Source of the DNA: Pseudaminobacter sp040049255
GTDB lineage: Bacteria > Pseudomonadota > Alphaproteobacteria > Rhizobiales > Rhizobiaceae
Reading direction: 5' to 3'
DNA length: 64,000 nt
Assembly (NCBI RefSeq): GCF_040049255.1
Contig: NZ_JBDZDR010000001.1
Span: 620,001 to 684,000 of the forward strand
The notes under the pieces were generated by a model. The model did no database searches and was not told the DNA's origin. It saw only the letters and a program-made list of their open reading frames with translations. Below, piece by piece: positions 34,169 to 43,267 of this stretch. A program made the translations under genes and the position numbers. Numbering within the stretch: the first letter of the stretch is position 1; every line of letters starts with the position of its first letter.

Positions 34169-35080
34169 ATGAGCGCAAGCACAGCAAAGAAGCCGCCGCG
34201 CGTCGGCGACAATCGCGTCTTCCGCCGCGCCCTGATCGCGACCGTGCTGGTGGTGACTGCGTTCTTCGTCGTCGCACCGCTGGTCGTCATTGGCGTTGAG
34301 GCTTTCTCCAAGGGCTGGGCGGTCTATGCCGCCGCCATCACCGATGCTGACACCCGCCACGCCATCTATCTGACGGTGGTGACGGCGCTGATCGCGGTGC
34401 CGGTCAACACCGTCTTCGGCGTCGCCGCCGCCTGGGCAATCACCAAGTTCGATTTCCGAGGCCGCCGCTTCCTGCTGATCGTCATCGAGATCCCCTTCTC
34501 GATCTCGCCCATCGTCGCGGGCGTGGCCTACCTCTTCGTCTACGGCCTGCAAGGCCTGTTCGGCCCCGCGCTGCAGGCGGCCGACGTAAAGATCCTATTT
34601 GCGTTACCGGGCATCGTGCTTGCCTCGATGTTCGTCACCGCGCCCTTCGTCGCGCGCGAGCTGATCCCGCTGATGCAGGCGCAGGGCCGCGACCTGGAGG
34701 AAGCCGCCACCTCGCTCGGCGCCTCGGGCTGGCGCACCTTCTTCTCGGTCACGCTGCCCAACATCCGCTGGGCGCTGCTCTATGGCGTGGTGCTGTGCAA
34801 CGCCCGCGTGATGGGCGAGTTCGGCGCCGTCTCGGTGGTTTCGGGCAACATTCGCGGCCAGACCAACACCATGCCGCTACACATCGAGCTGCTCTACCAC
34901 GACTACCAGACCGCCGGCGCCTTTGCCGTCGCCTCCATCCTCGCCGTACTGGCGGTGGTGACGCTGATCGCGAAGGTACTGCTGGAGCGCCAGGGCGCAG
35001 GCCGCCGCGGCCGCCCCGCGCTTGCCACGCCGAAAGCCGCTGCGGTCATCCCCCAACTCGCCTCGGAGAAAACGACGTGA
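34169..35080 (+). CDS. cysW: Sulfate ABC transporter permease CysW (system 2)
   Basis: This 303-residue CysW-type permease has AAAWAITKFDFRGRRFLLIVIEIPFSISPIVAGVAY and the coupling loop QAQGRDLEEAATSLGASGWRTFFSVTLPNI, then NARVMGEFGAVSVVSGNIRG. It forms the channel with the system 2 CysT. The stop overlaps the cysA start (GTGA). The C-terminal tail is about 30 residues longer than in system 1 and is Arg/Ala/Pro-rich (RRGRPALATPKAAAVIPQ). Confidence 0.93.
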   Translation: MSASTAKKPPRVGDNRVFRRALIATVLVVTAFFVVAPLVVIGVEAFSKGWAVYAAAITDADTRHAIYLTVVTALIAVPVNTVFGVAAAWAITKFDFRGRRFLLIVIEIPFSISPIVAGVAYLFVYGLQGLFGPALQAADVKILFALPGIVLASMFVTAPFVARELIPLMQAQGRDLEEAATSLGASGWRTFFSVTLPNIRWALLYGVVLCNARVMGEFGAVSVVSGNIRGQTNTMPLHIELLYHDYQTAGAFAVASILAVLAVVTLIAKVLLERQGAGRRGRPALATPKAAAVIPQLASEKTT

Positions 35081-36096
35081 AAATCCGCCTCGACAATGTC
35101 GTGAAGAGCTTCGACACGTTCCGCGCCGTGCATGGCGTGTCGCTGGAGATCGAAAGCGGAGAGCTGGTGGCGCTGCTGGGCCCCTCGGGCTCGGGCAAGA
35201 CGACCATACTGCGCATGGTCGCGGGGCTGGAATATGCCGACAGCGGCAAGATCCATTTTGGCGACATAGACGCCACCGACATTCCCGTGCGCGACCGGGG
35301 CGTCGGTTTTGTCTTCCAGCACTATGCGCTGTTCCCGCACATGACGGTCGCCGAAAACGTCGCCTTTGGCATGAAAGTGTCGAAGGTCAAGCGCAGTAAG
35401 CAGGAGATCGCCGCGCGCGTGGCTGAACTGCTGCGCCTCGTCAAGCTCGACGGGTTGGGCGAGCGCTTCCCCTCGCAGATCTCCGGCGGCCAGAGGCAGC
35501 GCGTGGCGCTGGCCCGCGCGCTTGCCGTGGACCCGAAAGTGCTGCTCCTCGATGAACCCTTCGGCGCTCTAGATGCCAATGTGCGCCGCGACCTGCGCCG
35601 CTGGCTGCGCGAAATCCATGACGAGCTCGGCATCACCACGCTGTTCGTGACCCACGACCAGGAAGAGGCGCTCGACCTTGCCGACCGCGTCGTGATCCTC
35701 AAGGATGGCGACATCGTGCAGCAAGGCACGCCGGAAGAGGTGTGCCGCGAGCCGAACTCGCCCTTCGTGATGAGTTTCCTGGGCGACACCAACCGCCTGC
35801 CGGCCACCGTGGTGAACGGTCTGGCGAAGGTCGGCGATGCCACCCTGCCCGCCCCCGGCGTGGCCGACGGCAAGGCAGAAGTGTTCCTGCGCCCGGGGGA
35901 TCTTGACTGGACTGCAGATAGGGACGGCGTGGCGGCGAAGATCCTGCGCGTCATCGACCATCCGGGGGGCCGCCGGCTGCTGGTGGCTCCCGATCATGGC
36001 AGTGTATTGGAGCTCGACGTTGCGCCGGAAACGCGGGCGCGCGCCGGCGACGAAGGCTTCGTGGCGGTGCGGCGCGGACGCGTTTTTGCCGCGTGA
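35077..36096 (+). CDS. cysA: Sulfate ABC transporter ATP-binding protein CysA (system 2)
   Basis: This 339-residue ATPase starts with GTG 35077 overlapping the cysW stop; GGAG lies 8 nt before. It has Walker A GPSGSGKTT (34-42), FVFQHYALFPHMTV, signature ISGGQRQR, Walker B VLLLDEP, VTHDQEEALDLADRV, and a C-terminal TOBE-like domain (GDTNRLPATVV onward). It energises the second sulfate importer. An Rrf2 regulator gene begins 185 bp downstream on the same strand. Confidence 0.94.
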   Translation: MKIRLDNVVKSFDTFRAVHGVSLEIESGELVALLGPSGSGKTTILRMVAGLEYADSGKIHFGDIDATDIPVRDRGVGFVFQHYALFPHMTVAENVAFGMKVSKVKRSKQEIAARVAELLRLVKLDGLGERFPSQISGGQRQRVALARALAVDPKVLLLDEPFGALDANVRRDLRRWLREIHDELGITTLFVTHDQEEALDLADRVVILKDGDIVQQGTPEEVCREPNSPFVMSFLGDTNRLPATVVNGLAKVGDATLPAPGVADGKAEVFLRPGDLDWTADRDGVAAKILRVIDHPGGRRLLVAPDHGSVLELDVAPETRARAGDEGFVAVRRGRVFAA

Positions 36097-36281
36097 CACG
36101 TCTTTGCTCGCCAGTGGATAGAAACCGCAGGAAAGTCACCGAACGTCAACGAGTTTGCGCTTGTCTATGCCGACAGGCACTCTTATGGAAGGCATGCGTG
36201 CCATCCAGGGGCGTGCTGTCATTATTTGCACACAAACGCTCGCCACAGGCATTGGCGTATTTTCTGTGAGTTCTCGCGGAT

Positions 36282-36731
36282 ATGCTGACTAAAAAAGGCA
36301 AATACGGCCTCAAGGCCTTGGTGCATCTCTCGGGCCTGCCGGTCGGTCAATTCGCCTTCGTCAACGATATCGCCGTCTCCAACAACATTCCCAAGAAATT
36401 CCTCGACGCCATTCTGGGCGAGTTGCGCAATGCGGGCTTCGTGCAGAGCCGCAAGGGCAAGGATGGCGGCTACCGGCTCGCGCGCCCGGCCTCCGAGATC
36501 AGGATCGGCCATGTGGTGCGCGTGCTGGATGGCCCGCTGGCGCCCATTTCCTGCGCCAGCCGCACGCAGTACCAGCGCTGCGAGGATTGCGACGAGGCCA
36601 CCTGCCAGGTTCGCCACATGATGCTGGAAGTCCGCCAGGCCATTGCCGAGGTTCTGGACAATCGCAGCCTGGCCGCCATGCGCGACGCCGACAATGACGA
36701 CGTGCTGCGCACCATAAAGTACAGGGTCTGA
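36282..36731 (+). CDS. Rrf2-family regulator next to sulfate uptake genes
   Basis: This 149-residue Rrf2 protein has a winged helix-turn-helix (FVNDIAVSNNIPKKFLDAILGELRNAGFV, residues 26-54) and wing KGKDGGYRLARPASEIRIGHVVRVLDG. The sensor segment holds four cysteines (C91, C100, C103, C108), more than the three-cysteine IscR pattern and spaced differently (C-x8-C-x2-C-x4-C), so it may bind an Fe-S cluster or zinc. Position after two sulfate importers suggests control of sulfur assimilation, as CymR does in Firmicutes; this is inference. The start ATG 36282 has no strong ribosome-binding site. Confidence 0.88.
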   Translation: MLTKKGKYGLKALVHLSGLPVGQFAFVNDIAVSNNIPKKFLDAILGELRNAGFVQSRKGKDGGYRLARPASEIRIGHVVRVLDGPLAPISCASRTQYQRCEDCDEATCQVRHMMLEVRQAIAEVLDNRSLAAMRDADNDDVLRTIKYRV

Positions 36732-36739
36732 AAGCCAGC

Positions 36740-36756
36740 GGCGCCTGACGGGCGCC
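36740..36756. terminator. Hairpin between convergent genes
   Basis: GGCGCC-TGACG-GGCGCC forms a 6-bp stem between the Rrf2 stop and the convergent small-protein stop. The flanking TCCTT on the plus strand is a weak T-run, so termination in either direction is only possible. Confidence 0.4.
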
Positions 36757-36768
36757 TCCTTGTATCGG

Positions 36769-36921
36769 TCAGCCGATGAGGCCGAACACCAGCGCCGCTG
36801 CAAAACCGACGGCAAGCGCGAAAATCAGGATCTCCAGCCCGAAGCGGAAACCGCGGCGGCGAATGGCCAGCGACGTGCGGGCGCGGTGCCATTTTGCCGT
36901 GGACTGCAAGCTGCGAGCCAT
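36769..36921 (-). CDS. Small membrane protein, 50 residues
   Basis: This short ORF starts at the ATG at 36919-36921, with a strong GGAGG 5 nt upstream, and ends TGA at 36769-36771. The first 25 residues are basic (MARSLQSTAKWHRARTSLAI, RRRGFRFG) and the last 22 are a single hydrophobic helix (EILIFALAVGFAAALVFGLI), so it is a tail-anchored or N-in membrane peptide. No family is recognised. The ribosome-binding site, the clean charge/hydrophobicity layout and lack of overlap with any other gene make it likely to be real. It is convergent with the Rrf2 gene. Confidence 0.65.
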   Translation of the reverse strand: MARSLQSTAKWHRARTSLAIRRRGFRFGLEILIFALAVGFAAALVFGLIG

Positions 36922-37074
36922 CGAGACCTCCATGATCCCGAATAGTCTATGAGTTTTGTAGATTTTGTCGATTGCGATTTTCCGTGGCGAATCGAGATTT
37001 TTTTTCCAAGAATTCTTTCTGCTAGAAACCTGGTTTCAAAAATTCCGCAGATCTGAAAACTCGGAAAAATCAGC

Positions 37075-37395
37075 TCAGCCCTTGAGTCGCTCCACGCACA
37101 AGGCCCGCAACAGCAACGCGGCATGTGCATAGGTGACCTGCTCTTCGCCCAGTTCCCGCGCCGCCTTGCCGACAATATCATGCAGCGCATCCAGCGTGCG
37201 GACGGGGATGAGGTCGGTGCAGGAACGCATCCGGCCGAAGACGGCGCTTATGGCCACGCTCCTGCCTTCTACTTCGACGCAAGGCTCCGGCGCATCGAGC
37301 CGCCACTCCTCATAGGCTTCCAGCGCATCGTGAAACGCCTGGTGAAGCATGATCGGTGCATGACCCTGGTAAAGCGGCGGCAGCAAGGCAGGCAT
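37075..37395 (-). CDS. Conserved-type hypothetical protein
   Basis: This 106-residue soluble protein (MPALLPPLYQGHAPIMLHQAFHDALEAYEEW...) has no signal peptide or membrane segment and looks alpha/beta with a helical C-terminus (HDIVGKAARELGEEQVTYAHAALLLRALCVERL). The start ATG at 37395 has GGAG about 10 nt upstream. I do not recognise the family. It is isolated: 150 bp of AT-rich sequence separates it from the small membrane protein, and 334 bp from the divergent dehydrogenase operon. Confidence 0.65.
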   Translation of the reverse strand: MPALLPPLYQGHAPIMLHQAFHDALEAYEEWRLDAPEPCVEVEGRSVAISAVFGRMRSCTDLIPVRTLDALHDIVGKAARELGEEQVTYAHAALLLRALCVERLKG

Positions 37396-37729
37396 GTCGG
37401 TCTCCTCTCCCCTCTCCGGCTCATTAGCTTAGATGCATTTGTCCGCATGAGCCACCGTTAGTAACGGATAGGAAAAAGTTTCTCATGTGAGTGAAAAAAG
37501 CAATGGGCCAGCAAGACATGAAACGCTGTTCGAAATTCTCGCACAGACACGAAAGAAGCAGACGCGCCTGGAGCGGCTCATAAAGTTTCGGCTTGGATGA
37601 AACATCACCGCGGCGCATTGGTCCAGAGCGCCCCGTGGCTGGCCGCAGGGGTTGATTGCCATCCGCCGGGGTGGAAAGAATGGCGGTGTCGAGTGTCTTG
37701 GCCAACCGGAACCGGGAGGAATTGGCCGC
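37396..37729. other. Divergent intergenic region before the bkd operon
   Basis: These 334 bp carry no ORF with a ribosome-binding site and no recognised repeat. An Lrp-type regulator (BkdR), often found upstream of bkd operons, is not encoded here. Confidence 0.5.
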
Positions 37730-38962
37730 ATGACCGAACATGGACCGCTCAGCCTTCACGTTCCCGAGCCTGAGGTTCGCCCCGGCGGCACGCCGGACTT
37801 CTCCAACGTTCCCATTCCCAGAGCCGGCTCCGTGCCGCGCCCCGCGATCGACGTCGATCCCAGGGAAATCCGCGACCTCGCCTATTCCATCATCCGCGTG
37901 CTGAACCGCGAGGGCGAGGCCGTCGGCCCCTGGGCCGGTACACTGACCGACGAGGAACTGCTGCAGGGGCTGCGCGACATAATGACCCTGCGCACCTTCG
38001 ATGCCCGCATGCTGATGGCGCAGCGCCAGGGCAAGACCTCGTTCTACATGCAGCACATGGGCGAGGAAGCGGTGAGCTGCGCCTTCCGAAAGGCGCTTGC
38101 CCCCGGCGACATGAACTTTCCGACCTATCGGCAAGCCGGCCTGCTGATCGCGGGCGGCTATCCGATGGTCGACATGATGAACCAGATCTTCTCCAACGAG
38201 CGCGACCCGCTGAAGGGCCGCCAGCTGCCTGTCATGTATTCGTCGAAGGAGCACGGCTTCTTCTCGATCTCGGGCAACCTCACCACGCAGTACATCCAGG
38301 CCGTCGGCTGGGCGATGGCCTCGGCCATCAAAAACGACACGAAGATCGCCGCCGGCTGGGTGGGCGACGGCGCGACCGCCGAAAGCGATTTTCACGCAGC
38401 ACTTGTGTTCGCCTCCACCTACAAGGCGCCGGTCATCCTCAACATCGTCAACAACCAGTGGGCGATCTCCACCTTTCAGGGCATCGCCCGCGGCGGCTCC
38501 GGCACATTTGCCGCGCGCGGCCTCGGCTTCGGCATTCCGGCCCTGCGCGTGGACGGCAACGACTATCTGGCCGTCCATGCGGTGGCCAAATGGGCCGCCG
38601 AGCGCGCCCGCAGCAATCTCGGGCCGACGCTGGTGGAATATGTCACCTATCGCGTCGGCGCGCATTCGACCTCTGATGATCCCTCCGCCTATCGGCCAAA
38701 GGAGGAGTCATCGGCCTGGCCGCTAGGCGATCCGGTGCTGCGCCTGAAGAACCACCTGATCCTCAAGGGCGTCTGGTCGGAAGAGCGCCACAAGCAGGCG
38801 GAGGCCGAAATCCTCGACGCCGTCATCGCCGCGCAGAAGGAAGCCGAGAGCCACGGCACGCTGCATGCGGGCGGCAAGCCCTCCACGCGCGACATGTTCG
38901 AAGGCGTCTATGCCGAGATGCCGCCGCATCTGCGGCGCCAGCGGCAGGAAGCGGGGGTGTAG
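37730..38962 (+). CDS. bkdA1: Branched-chain 2-oxoacid dehydrogenase E1 component, alpha subunit
   Basis: This 410-residue TPP-binding subunit decarboxylates the 2-oxo acids derived from Val, Leu and Ile and passes the acyl group to E2. Key motifs: the N-terminal LRTFDARMLMAQRQGKTSFYMQHMGEEA and the TPP fold GWVGDGATAESDFHAALVFAST...NNQWAIS (residues about 205-245). The phosphorylation-loop-like segment RVGAHSTSDDPSAYR is near 315-330. The start is ATG 37730 with GGGAGGA 9 nt upstream. It heads the four-gene E1alpha-E1beta-E2-E3 operon. A PDH or acetoin complex is less likely, since the long N-terminal extension (VPEPEVRPGGTPDF) is typical of BkdA1. Confidence 0.94.
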   Translation: MTEHGPLSLHVPEPEVRPGGTPDFSNVPIPRAGSVPRPAIDVDPREIRDLAYSIIRVLNREGEAVGPWAGTLTDEELLQGLRDIMTLRTFDARMLMAQRQGKTSFYMQHMGEEAVSCAFRKALAPGDMNFPTYRQAGLLIAGGYPMVDMMNQIFSNERDPLKGRQLPVMYSSKEHGFFSISGNLTTQYIQAVGWAMASAIKNDTKIAAGWVGDGATAESDFHAALVFASTYKAPVILNIVNNQWAISTFQGIARGGSGTFAARGLGFGIPALRVDGNDYLAVHAVAKWAAERARSNLGPTLVEYVTYRVGAHSTSDDPSAYRPKEESSAWPLGDPVLRLKNHLILKGVWSEERHKQAEAEILDAVIAAQKEAESHGTLHAGGKPSTRDMFEGVYAEMPPHLRRQRQEAGV

Positions 38963-38965
38963 ACC

Positions 38966-39979
38966 ATGGCCAGAATGACCATGATCGAGGCGATCCGCAG
39001 CGCCATGGACGTGTCGATGGCGCGCGACGACACCGTCGTCGTGTTCGGCGAGGATGTCGGCTATTTCGGCGGCGTGTTCCGCTGCACGCAAGGGTTGCAG
39101 CAGAAATACGGCAAGACCCGCTGCTTCGATGCGCCGATCAGCGAATCCGGCATCGTGGGCGCTGCGATCGGCATGGCCGCCTACGGCCTTCGCCCCTGCG
39201 TGGAGGTGCAGTTCGCCGACTATGTCTACCCCGCCTACGACCAGATCGTCTCGGAGGCGGCGCGCCTGCGCTATCGCTCCAACGGCGAGTTCACCTGCCC
39301 CATCGTGGTGCGCATGCCGACCGGCGGCGGCATTTTCGGTGGCCAGACGCACAGCCAGAGCCCGGAGGCGCTGTTCACCCACGTCTCGGGCCTGAAGGTG
39401 GTGGTGCCTTCCAACCCCTATGACGCCAAAGGATTGCTGATCGCCTCCATCGAAGACCCCGACCCGGTGATCTTTTTGGAGCCGAAGCGGCTCTACAATG
39501 GCCCCTTCGATGGACATCACGAACGGCCTGTCACTCCATGGTCGAAGCACCCGCTGGGCGAAGTGCCGGACGGCCATTTCGTCGTGCCGCTCGGCAAGGC
39601 TTCGGTGCGCCGCAAAGGGTCGGCTATGACCATCCTCGCCTACGGCACCATGGTCTATGTGGCCGAGGCCGCGACCGACGAAACCGGCATAGACGCCGAG
39701 ATCATCGACCTGCGCACGCTGCTGCCGCTCGATCTGGAGACCATCGTCGCCTCGGTGAACAAGACCGGGCGGTGCGTGATCGTGCACGAGGCTACACTGA
39801 CATCCGGCTTCGGCGCGGAACTGGCGGCGCTGGTGCAGCAGCACTGCTTCTACCATCTCGAGGCGCCCATCGCCCGCGTGACCGGCTGGGACACGCCCTA
39901 CCCGCACGCACAGGAGTGGGACTATTTTCCCGGCCCCGCCCGCCTCGGGCAGGCCATGCGCGAAACGATGGAGGCGTGA
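38966..39979 (+). CDS. bkdA2: Branched-chain 2-oxoacid dehydrogenase E1 component, beta subunit
   Basis: This 337-residue transketolase-like subunit pairs with E1alpha. Motifs: MTMIEAIRSAMDVSMARDDTVVVFGEDVGYFGGVFRCTQGL at the N-terminus, then FDAPISESGIVGAAIGMA, EVQFADYVYPAYDQIVSEAARLRYRS, PIVVRMPTGGGIFGGQTHSQSPEA, and the C-terminal DTPYPHAQEWDYFPGPARL. The gene starts 3 bp after bkdA1 and is followed 2 bp later by the E2 gene, so the operon is tightly coupled. Confidence 0.95.
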   Translation: MARMTMIEAIRSAMDVSMARDDTVVVFGEDVGYFGGVFRCTQGLQQKYGKTRCFDAPISESGIVGAAIGMAAYGLRPCVEVQFADYVYPAYDQIVSEAARLRYRSNGEFTCPIVVRMPTGGGIFGGQTHSQSPEALFTHVSGLKVVVPSNPYDAKGLLIASIEDPDPVIFLEPKRLYNGPFDGHHERPVTPWSKHPLGEVPDGHFVVPLGKASVRRKGSAMTILAYGTMVYVAEAATDETGIDAEIIDLRTLLPLDLETIVASVNKTGRCVIVHEATLTSGFGAELAALVQQHCFYHLEAPIARVTGWDTPYPHAQEWDYFPGPARLGQAMRETMEA

Positions 39980-39981
39980 GC

Positions 39982-41331
39982 ATGGCCGAGCACGTGATAA
40001 AGCTTCCGGACGTCGGCGAAGGCGTGGCGGAAGCCGAGCTTGTCGAGTGGCACGTCAAGGTCGGCGACCTGGTGCGCGAGGACACAATGCTGGCCGCCGT
40101 GATGACCGACAAGGCGACCGTGGAAATCCCCTCGCCCGTCCATGGCGAGATCACGTGGCTGGGCGGCGAGATCGGCGACGTGATCGCGGTGGGCTCGCCG
40201 CTGATCAGGTTGAAGGTGGAGGGCGAAGCCGAAGCACAACCGGAACCGCAGATGGAGACGCCGCATACCCCCACCCCTAGCCCCTCCCCACAAGGTGGAG
40301 GGGAACCGGTTGCTGCACCGGTTGAAATTGCCCCGGTTAAGGCCGCTCAAGTTAAAGCCGCCCCCCAGGCGACAGGCGCGATGCCATCCCCCTCCCCCTT
40401 GTGGGGAGGGGTTAGGGGTGGGGGTCAGCCGACCTTCGCGCCCAGTGCCGAGGGCGAAAAACCCATCGCCGCGCCCGCCATTCGCCTGCGCGCGACCGAA
40501 GCCGGCATCGACCTGCGCCAGGTGCCCGGCACGGGCCCGGCCGGCCGCATCACGCACGAGGACATCGACGCATTCCTCGCACGGGGCCCGCAGATCGCCC
40601 CCACCCCGGCGCCCGGCCTCGTCCGGAACACGACGGTGGAAGACATCAAGGTGGTGGGCCTGCGCCGCCGCATCGCCGAGAAGATGGCGGTGGCGAAGTC
40701 GCGCATCCCGCACATCACCTATGTCGAGGAAATCGACGTCACCGCGCTGGAAGACCTGCGCGCGGCGCTCAACAAGCAAAAGCGCGCCGACCAGCCGAAG
40801 CTGACGCTGTTGCCCTTCCTGATGCGGGCCATGGTGAAGGCGATAGCCGACCAGCCCAATGTCAACGCCATCTTCGACGACGAGGCGGGCGTGGTGCATC
40901 AATATGGCGGCGTGCATATCGGCATCGCCACCCAGACCCCGAGCGGCCTGATGGTGCCCGTGGTGCACCATGCCGAGGCGCGCGACATCTGGGATTGCGC
41001 GGCCGAGGTGAGTCGCCTGGCCGATGCCGCCAAGGCCGGCACCGCCACGCGCGAGGAACTTTCGGGCTCGACCATCACCATCACCTCGCTCGGCGCAATG
41101 GGCGGCGTCGTCACCACGCCGGTCATCAACCATCCGGAAGTGGCGATCGTCGGCGTCAACAAGATCATGGTGCGCCCGGTGTGGGACGGCACGCAGTTCA
41201 TTCCACGCAAGATGATGAACCTTTCCTCCAGCTTCGACCACCGCGTGGTCGACGGCTGGGATGCCGCCGTTTTCATCCAGCGCGTCAAGACGCTGCTGGA
41301 AACGCCGGCGCTGATCTTCGTCGAGGGGTGA
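39982..41331 (+). CDS. bkdB: Branched-chain 2-oxoacid dehydrogenase E2 (dihydrolipoyl acyltransferase), with repeat insertion in the linker
   Basis: This 449-residue core protein has a lipoyl domain with the modified lysine K44 (VMTDKATVEIPSP), a flexible Pro/Ala linker, the peripheral-subunit-binding domain (AIRLRATEAGIDLRQVPGTGPAGRI, about residues 160-190), and the catalytic domain ending SSFDHRVVDGWDAAVF with the active-site histidine. The linker is unusual: residues 96-148 are encoded by a 159-bp segment with family A repeats at both ends. These are read as TPTPSPSPQGGG and PSPLWGGVRGGG and are inserted in frame. The linker tolerates length change, so activity is probably kept. It shares a 4-bp gap with the E3 gene downstream. 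Confidence 0.94.
   Translation: MAEHVIKLPDVGEGVAEAELVEWHVKVGDLVREDTMLAAVMTDKATVEIPSPVHGEITWLGGEIGDVIAVGSPLIRLKVEGEAEAQPEPQMETPHTPTPSPSPQGGGEPVAAPVEIAPVKAAQVKAAPQATGAMPSPSPLWGGVRGGGQPTFAPSAEGEKPIAAPAIRLRATEAGIDLRQVPGTGPAGRITHEDIDAFLARGPQIAPTPAPGLVRNTTVEDIKVVGLRRRIAEKMAVAKSRIPHITYVEEIDVTALEDLRAALNKQKRADQPKLTLLPFLMRAMVKAIADQPNVNAIFDDEAGVVHQYGGVHIGIATQTPSGLMVPVVHHAEARDIWDCAAEVSRLADAAKAGTATREELSGSTITITSLGAMGGVVTTPVINHPEVAIVGVNKIMVRPVWDGTQFIPRKMMNLSSSFDHRVVDGWDAAVFIQRVKTLLETPALIFVEG
40267..40425. repeat. Family A repeat pair (A3, A4) inserted in frame in bkdB
   Basis: Copy A3 (40267-40303) and copy A4 (40389-40425) are inverted 37-bp units 159 bp end to end (53 codons exactly). A4 is identical to A1; A3 differs at two bases. 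The 85-bp centre encodes a Pro/Ala/Val-rich stretch and contains no nuclease. Confidence 0.92.
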
Positions 41332-41335
41332 GCCG

Positions 41336-42739
<1,404 letters not shown>

Positions 42740-43099
42740 GTGCGACCTCCCCCTTGAGGGCAGGACAACCGCATATGCCGCGATCTACTCCCACTCCGCC
42801 TCGCTTTGCTCGGCACCTCTCCCCCTCAAAAAGGGAGAGGAAGGGCGCCTAGCTCGCGGACGGCGTTTTCCTCTCCCCCGTCGAGCGGGGGGTCCGAAGG
42901 ACGGGCGAGACCCGTGGCTCGCCCCGGAATGGTGGTTTGCAAAGCAAACCGGAGTGGGGGTCGAATTCTACATGCGATCGTCCTCCCAAAGGTGGACGCC
43001 GGAGCGCATCATCCCCCTCGCCTCGCCCATCTCGCATCGCAACATCAGTGCGGCAGAATGTTGCATCGCACAATTTTGCAAGGCTGCCATGCGCCATTG
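42740..43099. other. Gene-free stretch with G-rich palindromic repeats
   Basis: It contains repeat fragments with CTCTCCCCCTCAAAAAGGGAG (42817-42840 region) and CTCTCCCCCGTCGAGCGGGGGG (42872-42894), GTTTGCAAAGCAAAC (42934-42948), and a perfect 7-bp dyad GCAACAT...ATGTTGC (43039-43064) just before the small-RNA candidate. Open frames here lack ribosome-binding sites and coding pattern. Confidence 0.6.
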
Positions 43100-43267
43100 G
43101 CGGTTGTCTTCACGATCGAAAGGGCGCATCTGGGGGACGCGATTTCGGAGCGGCCTTTCCTCCTCCCAGGCCAATCCGGATACGGTCGACTTTCACCTCC
43201 TCCCGATTGTCGACCACCTTTAGAGACACCCGCCGGACCTCCTCCCCTGGCGGGTGTTTTCTTTTTT
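43100..43267 (+). ncRNA. Candidate small RNA with three anti-Shine-Dalgarno hairpins (cuckoo/alpha-r14/CcsR-like)
   Basis: Three consecutive hairpins each display the same 9-nt word CCTCCTCCC in the loop. Hairpin 1: GGCCT/AGGCC, 43152-43172. Hairpin 2: GGTCGAC/GTCGACC, 43184-43215. Hairpin 3: ACACCCGCC/GGCGGGTGT, 43226-43257, followed by TTTTCTTTTTT, a complete terminator. The word is complementary to ribosome-binding sites. From memory, rhizobial cuckoo/alpha-r14 RNAs and Rhodobacter CcsR RNAs have this layout. The 5' end is not resolved; 43100 is a guess. No protein ORF fits. It lies between the bkd operon and the convergent aldehyde dehydrogenase gene. Confidence 0.75.
43226..43267 (+). 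terminator. Rho-independent terminator of the small-RNA candidate
   Basis: A perfect 9-bp GC-rich stem, a 14-nt loop with CCTCCTCCC and an 11-nt T-rich tail with one C interruption. It is the third hairpin of the candidate RNA. Confidence 0.92.
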
